Below are positions 6,824 to 8,015 of a stretch of 8,015 bases of DNA, piece after piece. The notes below the pieces were generated by a model. It ran no database searches. It had not been told where the DNA came from and saw nothing but the letters and a program-made list of their open reading frames with translations. Source of the stretch: Enterobacteriaceae bacterium UBA2655 (lineage in GTDB: Bacteria; Pseudomonadota; Gammaproteobacteria; Enterobacterales; Enterobacteriaceae); contig DENB01000021.1 in NCBI GenBank assembly GCA_002359495.1, forward strand, positions 4,123-12,137, given 5' to 3'. Every line of letters starts with the position of its first letter. Position 1 is the first letter of the stretch. A program made the translations under genes and the position numbers.

Positions 6824-7033
6824 TAAAGATTACGCAGCGGAAGTGCTGCTCCGCTGCGTAATGCTGAGCCGGATATATAGTCTCAGCGGGGTAGTATTGA
6901 TGTTTGACATCGCATCAAGTTAACGGCAAAAACACCTTTACTTTTTAAGGATTACCGGCAAGTTACTTAGCCAAAAATTTTCGAAACAACGCCAGCACTT
7001 ATTTATGTACAGCCTTTTCGCAACGTAATTTCT
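6824..7033. other. Spacer between dehydrogenase and rhs 3' ends; no gene seen
   Basis: This 210-bp, AT-richer gap separates two convergent genes. It holds a strong inverted repeat (6829-6862) and a weaker dyad TTGATG-N10-CATCAA (6897-6918). No open frame with a start, ribosome binding site and useful length was found on either strand. The longest ATG frame on the minus strand is 26 codons (6910-6830), has no Shine-Dalgarno and runs into the hairpin. This is where an Rhs immunity gene would be expected; none is evident. Confidence 0.7.
6829..6862. terminator. Inverted repeat, possible bidirectional terminator
   Basis: A perfect 13-bp stem (ATTACGCAGCGGA at 6829-6841, TCCGCTGCGTAAT at 6850-6862) with an 8-nt loop begins six bases after the dehydrogenase stop codon. 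Its position between convergent genes suits a shared terminator. On the minus strand the stem is followed by CTTTATTATT, a moderate U-rich tail. On the plus strand no U-run follows, so intrinsic termination of the dehydrogenase transcript is less certain; the stem may protect the 3' end instead. Confidence 0.6.
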
Positions 7034-8015
7034 TTAAGGTGTGTTTTTAAAAAATTGCTTTGTTTTAACAGCCCCTGAAACAATTTTATTTCCTACATTG
7101 TTCAAGACAGAGCTGGTTGTTTTGCCGATATTTGACGTGGAAGGCTGGAATAATTTGGTTTGACCACCGCTTCCATCTTTCGGTCGGCTGGAACCCGCTC
7201 TGATTTCTTGGGTAAATTTTCCTTTAAAGCCAGTAACGGGTTTATTCAGCGCGTTAGCAAGTTGTTGCGCCTGAGATGCCGCGCCGCCTCGCGCGCTATA
7301 ACAACTCTGTAAAACAACGCGATTAACGTTTCCACCTTGTTTTGCTACAGCACCTTTGACTTGTTTTGCCAAAGTTGAACCTGACGCCAATCTATCGGTT
7401 TGCGTAACAAAGGGCGCTCCATGCGTTGTTACGGTCATATTTTTTGTGATTTTGTCAAAGGAATACGTGGCCTTCCCGAGATTGCCAGCGTTACCCCTTG
7501 TTAATCCGCCTGCAGACGAGCTGCTGCCTGGATTATTCATCAGCCCCAACGGATCGATCCAGCCGGTGGGGTTTGGCGCATACAGCCAGGCGTTTTCTCC
7601 TCCCGTCAGACCAAGCGGATCCGGCGTGATAAAGCGTCCCGTGTCAGGATCGTAATAACGGTAGCGGTTATAGTGCAGTCCGCTCTCCTCGTCGTAATAC
7701 TGTCCCTGAAAGCGCAGCGGCTGAATGACCTGTTCACTGCCCGGCTGTGCTGCGGCTTCTTGCGTCGCAAGGTTTCCCCAGGCGCGGTAGTGTGCCTGCC
7801 AGACAATCTCGCCTTCCGCCGTGGTCAGTTCGCGTGGACAACCTATCTGGTCAGTATGGTAATAATAAATTTTTGTCTCCGCGTTCTCTTTGCGCGCAAT
7901 CTGCGCCAGCGGGACAAAGCTGTCAGGCGCGTATACCCAGGTCAGCGTTTTCTCCGTCCCGATTTCACTCAGCAGTTGGTCGCCGTCCCAGAGGAAAATA
8001 ACGGTGCCGCCGGCA
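7034..8015 (-). CDS. Rhs family protein, C-terminal part with variable toxin tip (5' end outside window)
   Basis: The frame is open from the right edge of the window to the TAA at 7036-7034, giving 326 residues with no frameshift. The first 158 are the end of an Rhs core: YD-repeat-like segments (TVIFLWDGDQLLSEI, YYYHTDQIGCPRELT, AHYRAWG), then the RHS-associated core signature GLHYNRYRYYDPDTGRF, TPDPLGLTGG and NPTGWIDPLGL. The last matches the PxxxxDPxGL autocleavage motif, where the core normally cuts off its toxin. The remaining 168 residues are a variable tip described separately. Rhs proteins are polymorphic toxins, often delivered by type VI secretion, whose hollow core shell encloses the toxin. 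The N-terminus (PAAR or signal region) lies beyond the window, so the delivery route is unknown. The gene is convergent with the dehydrogenase gene and has no visible immunity gene downstream. Confidence 0.92.
   Translation of the reverse strand, partial: AGGTVIFLWDGDQLLSEIGTEKTLTWVYAPDSFVPLAQIARKENAETKIYYYHTDQIGCPRELTTAEGEIVWQAHYRAWGNLATQEAAAQPGSEQVIQPLRFQGQYYDEESGLHYNRYRYYDPDTGRFITPDPLGLTGGENAWLYAPNPTGWIDPLGLMNNPGSSSSAGGLTRGNAGNLGKATYSFDKITKNMTVTTHGAPFVTQTDRLASGSTLAKQVKGAVAKQGGNVNRVVLQSCYSARGGAASQAQQLANALNKPVTGFKGKFTQEIRAGSSRPKDGSGGQTKLFQPSTSNIGKTTSSVLNNVGNKIVSGAVKTKQFFKNTP
7037..7540 (-). other. Rhs C-terminal tip: putative clan CD-like cysteine peptidase domain
   Basis: The 168 residues after DPLGL, numbered from the Met that follows. 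A Gly/Ser-rich linker (about 1-20) leads to a compact segment. A hydrophobic strand ends in His40-Gly41 (MTVTTHGAP), about 40 residues pass, then a second hydrophobic strand ends in Ser79-Cys80 (NRVVLQSCYSARGG), followed by AQQLANALNKPVTGFKG (91-107). Strand-His-Gly then strand-x-Cys, followed by a helix and a PVxG strand, is the hallmark order of clan CD peptidases (caspase, C80/CPD, CHAT-like). The last 60 residues are Ser/Lys/Asn-rich without a clear motif. The base composition is visibly AT-richer than the core, typical of exchanged Rhs tips. The toxin role is inferred from position; the peptidase call rests on motif reading alone. Confidence 0.45.

Noticed and set aside
6830..6910. 26-codon minus-strand frame as a minimal immunity or leftover gene
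   Set aside because: No ribosome binding site, far shorter than known immunity proteins, and it ends inside the terminator-like stem.
6941..7033. In-frame open stretch after the rhs stop codon (about 31 codons to the next TAA) suggesting readthrough or a truncated longer tip
   Set aside because: The length is within chance for this composition, and the product shows no recognisable motif; kept only as a note.
1..8015. tRNA, rRNA, CRISPR array, insertion sequence or attachment site
   Set aside because: No cloverleaf, regularly spaced repeats, transposase-like protein or flanking terminal repeats were seen on either strand.

Overview
The window looks like chromosomal DNA of a GC-rich enterobacterium (Enterobacterales; a Pantoea/Erwinia/Mixta-type genome is my inference). 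The LysA and LysR proteins read as close relatives of the E. coli ones and keep the same divergent gene pair. A membrane PQQ-dependent sugar/polyol dehydrogenase and an Rhs element fit the same group. I could not run any search, so genus is not established.

Layout, left to right. Positions 1-85 hold no callable gene. A GNAT acetyltransferase (86-541, minus) lies 26 nt downstream of lysA (568-1824, minus), probably in one transcript. A 106-bp divergent regulatory region (1825-1930) separates lysA from its activator gene lysR (1931-2851, plus). lysR converges on a 12-TM MFS transporter (2848-4011, minus), and their stop codons share four bases. A 403-bp intergenic region (4012-4414) serves the transporter on one side and the dehydrogenase on the other. 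It holds a CRP-like site, inverted repeats and a strongly foldable stretch with mutually exclusive hairpins. A complete PQQ-dependent membrane dehydrogenase of the Gcd family (4415-6823, plus) follows. An AT-richer gap (6824-7033) contains one strong inverted repeat. The window ends inside an Rhs gene read on the minus strand (8015-7034). Its core is standard, but it ends in a variable 168-residue tip.

How the genes relate. lysA and lysR form the last step of lysine synthesis and its regulator: LysR activates lysA when diaminopimelate accumulates. The dehydrogenase would oxidise a sugar or related polyol in the periplasm and feed electrons to ubiquinone. The Rhs protein is probably a type VI-delivered or surface-delivered polymorphic toxin. 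The most unusual content is its tip, which shows a His-Gly / Ser-Cys arrangement like clan CD (caspase/CPD-like) cysteine peptidases, and which has no recognisable immunity gene in the 210 bp before the neighbouring gene. The dehydrogenase also appears to carry Tyr where E. coli Gcd has His262, which suggests a paralogue with altered substrate preference.
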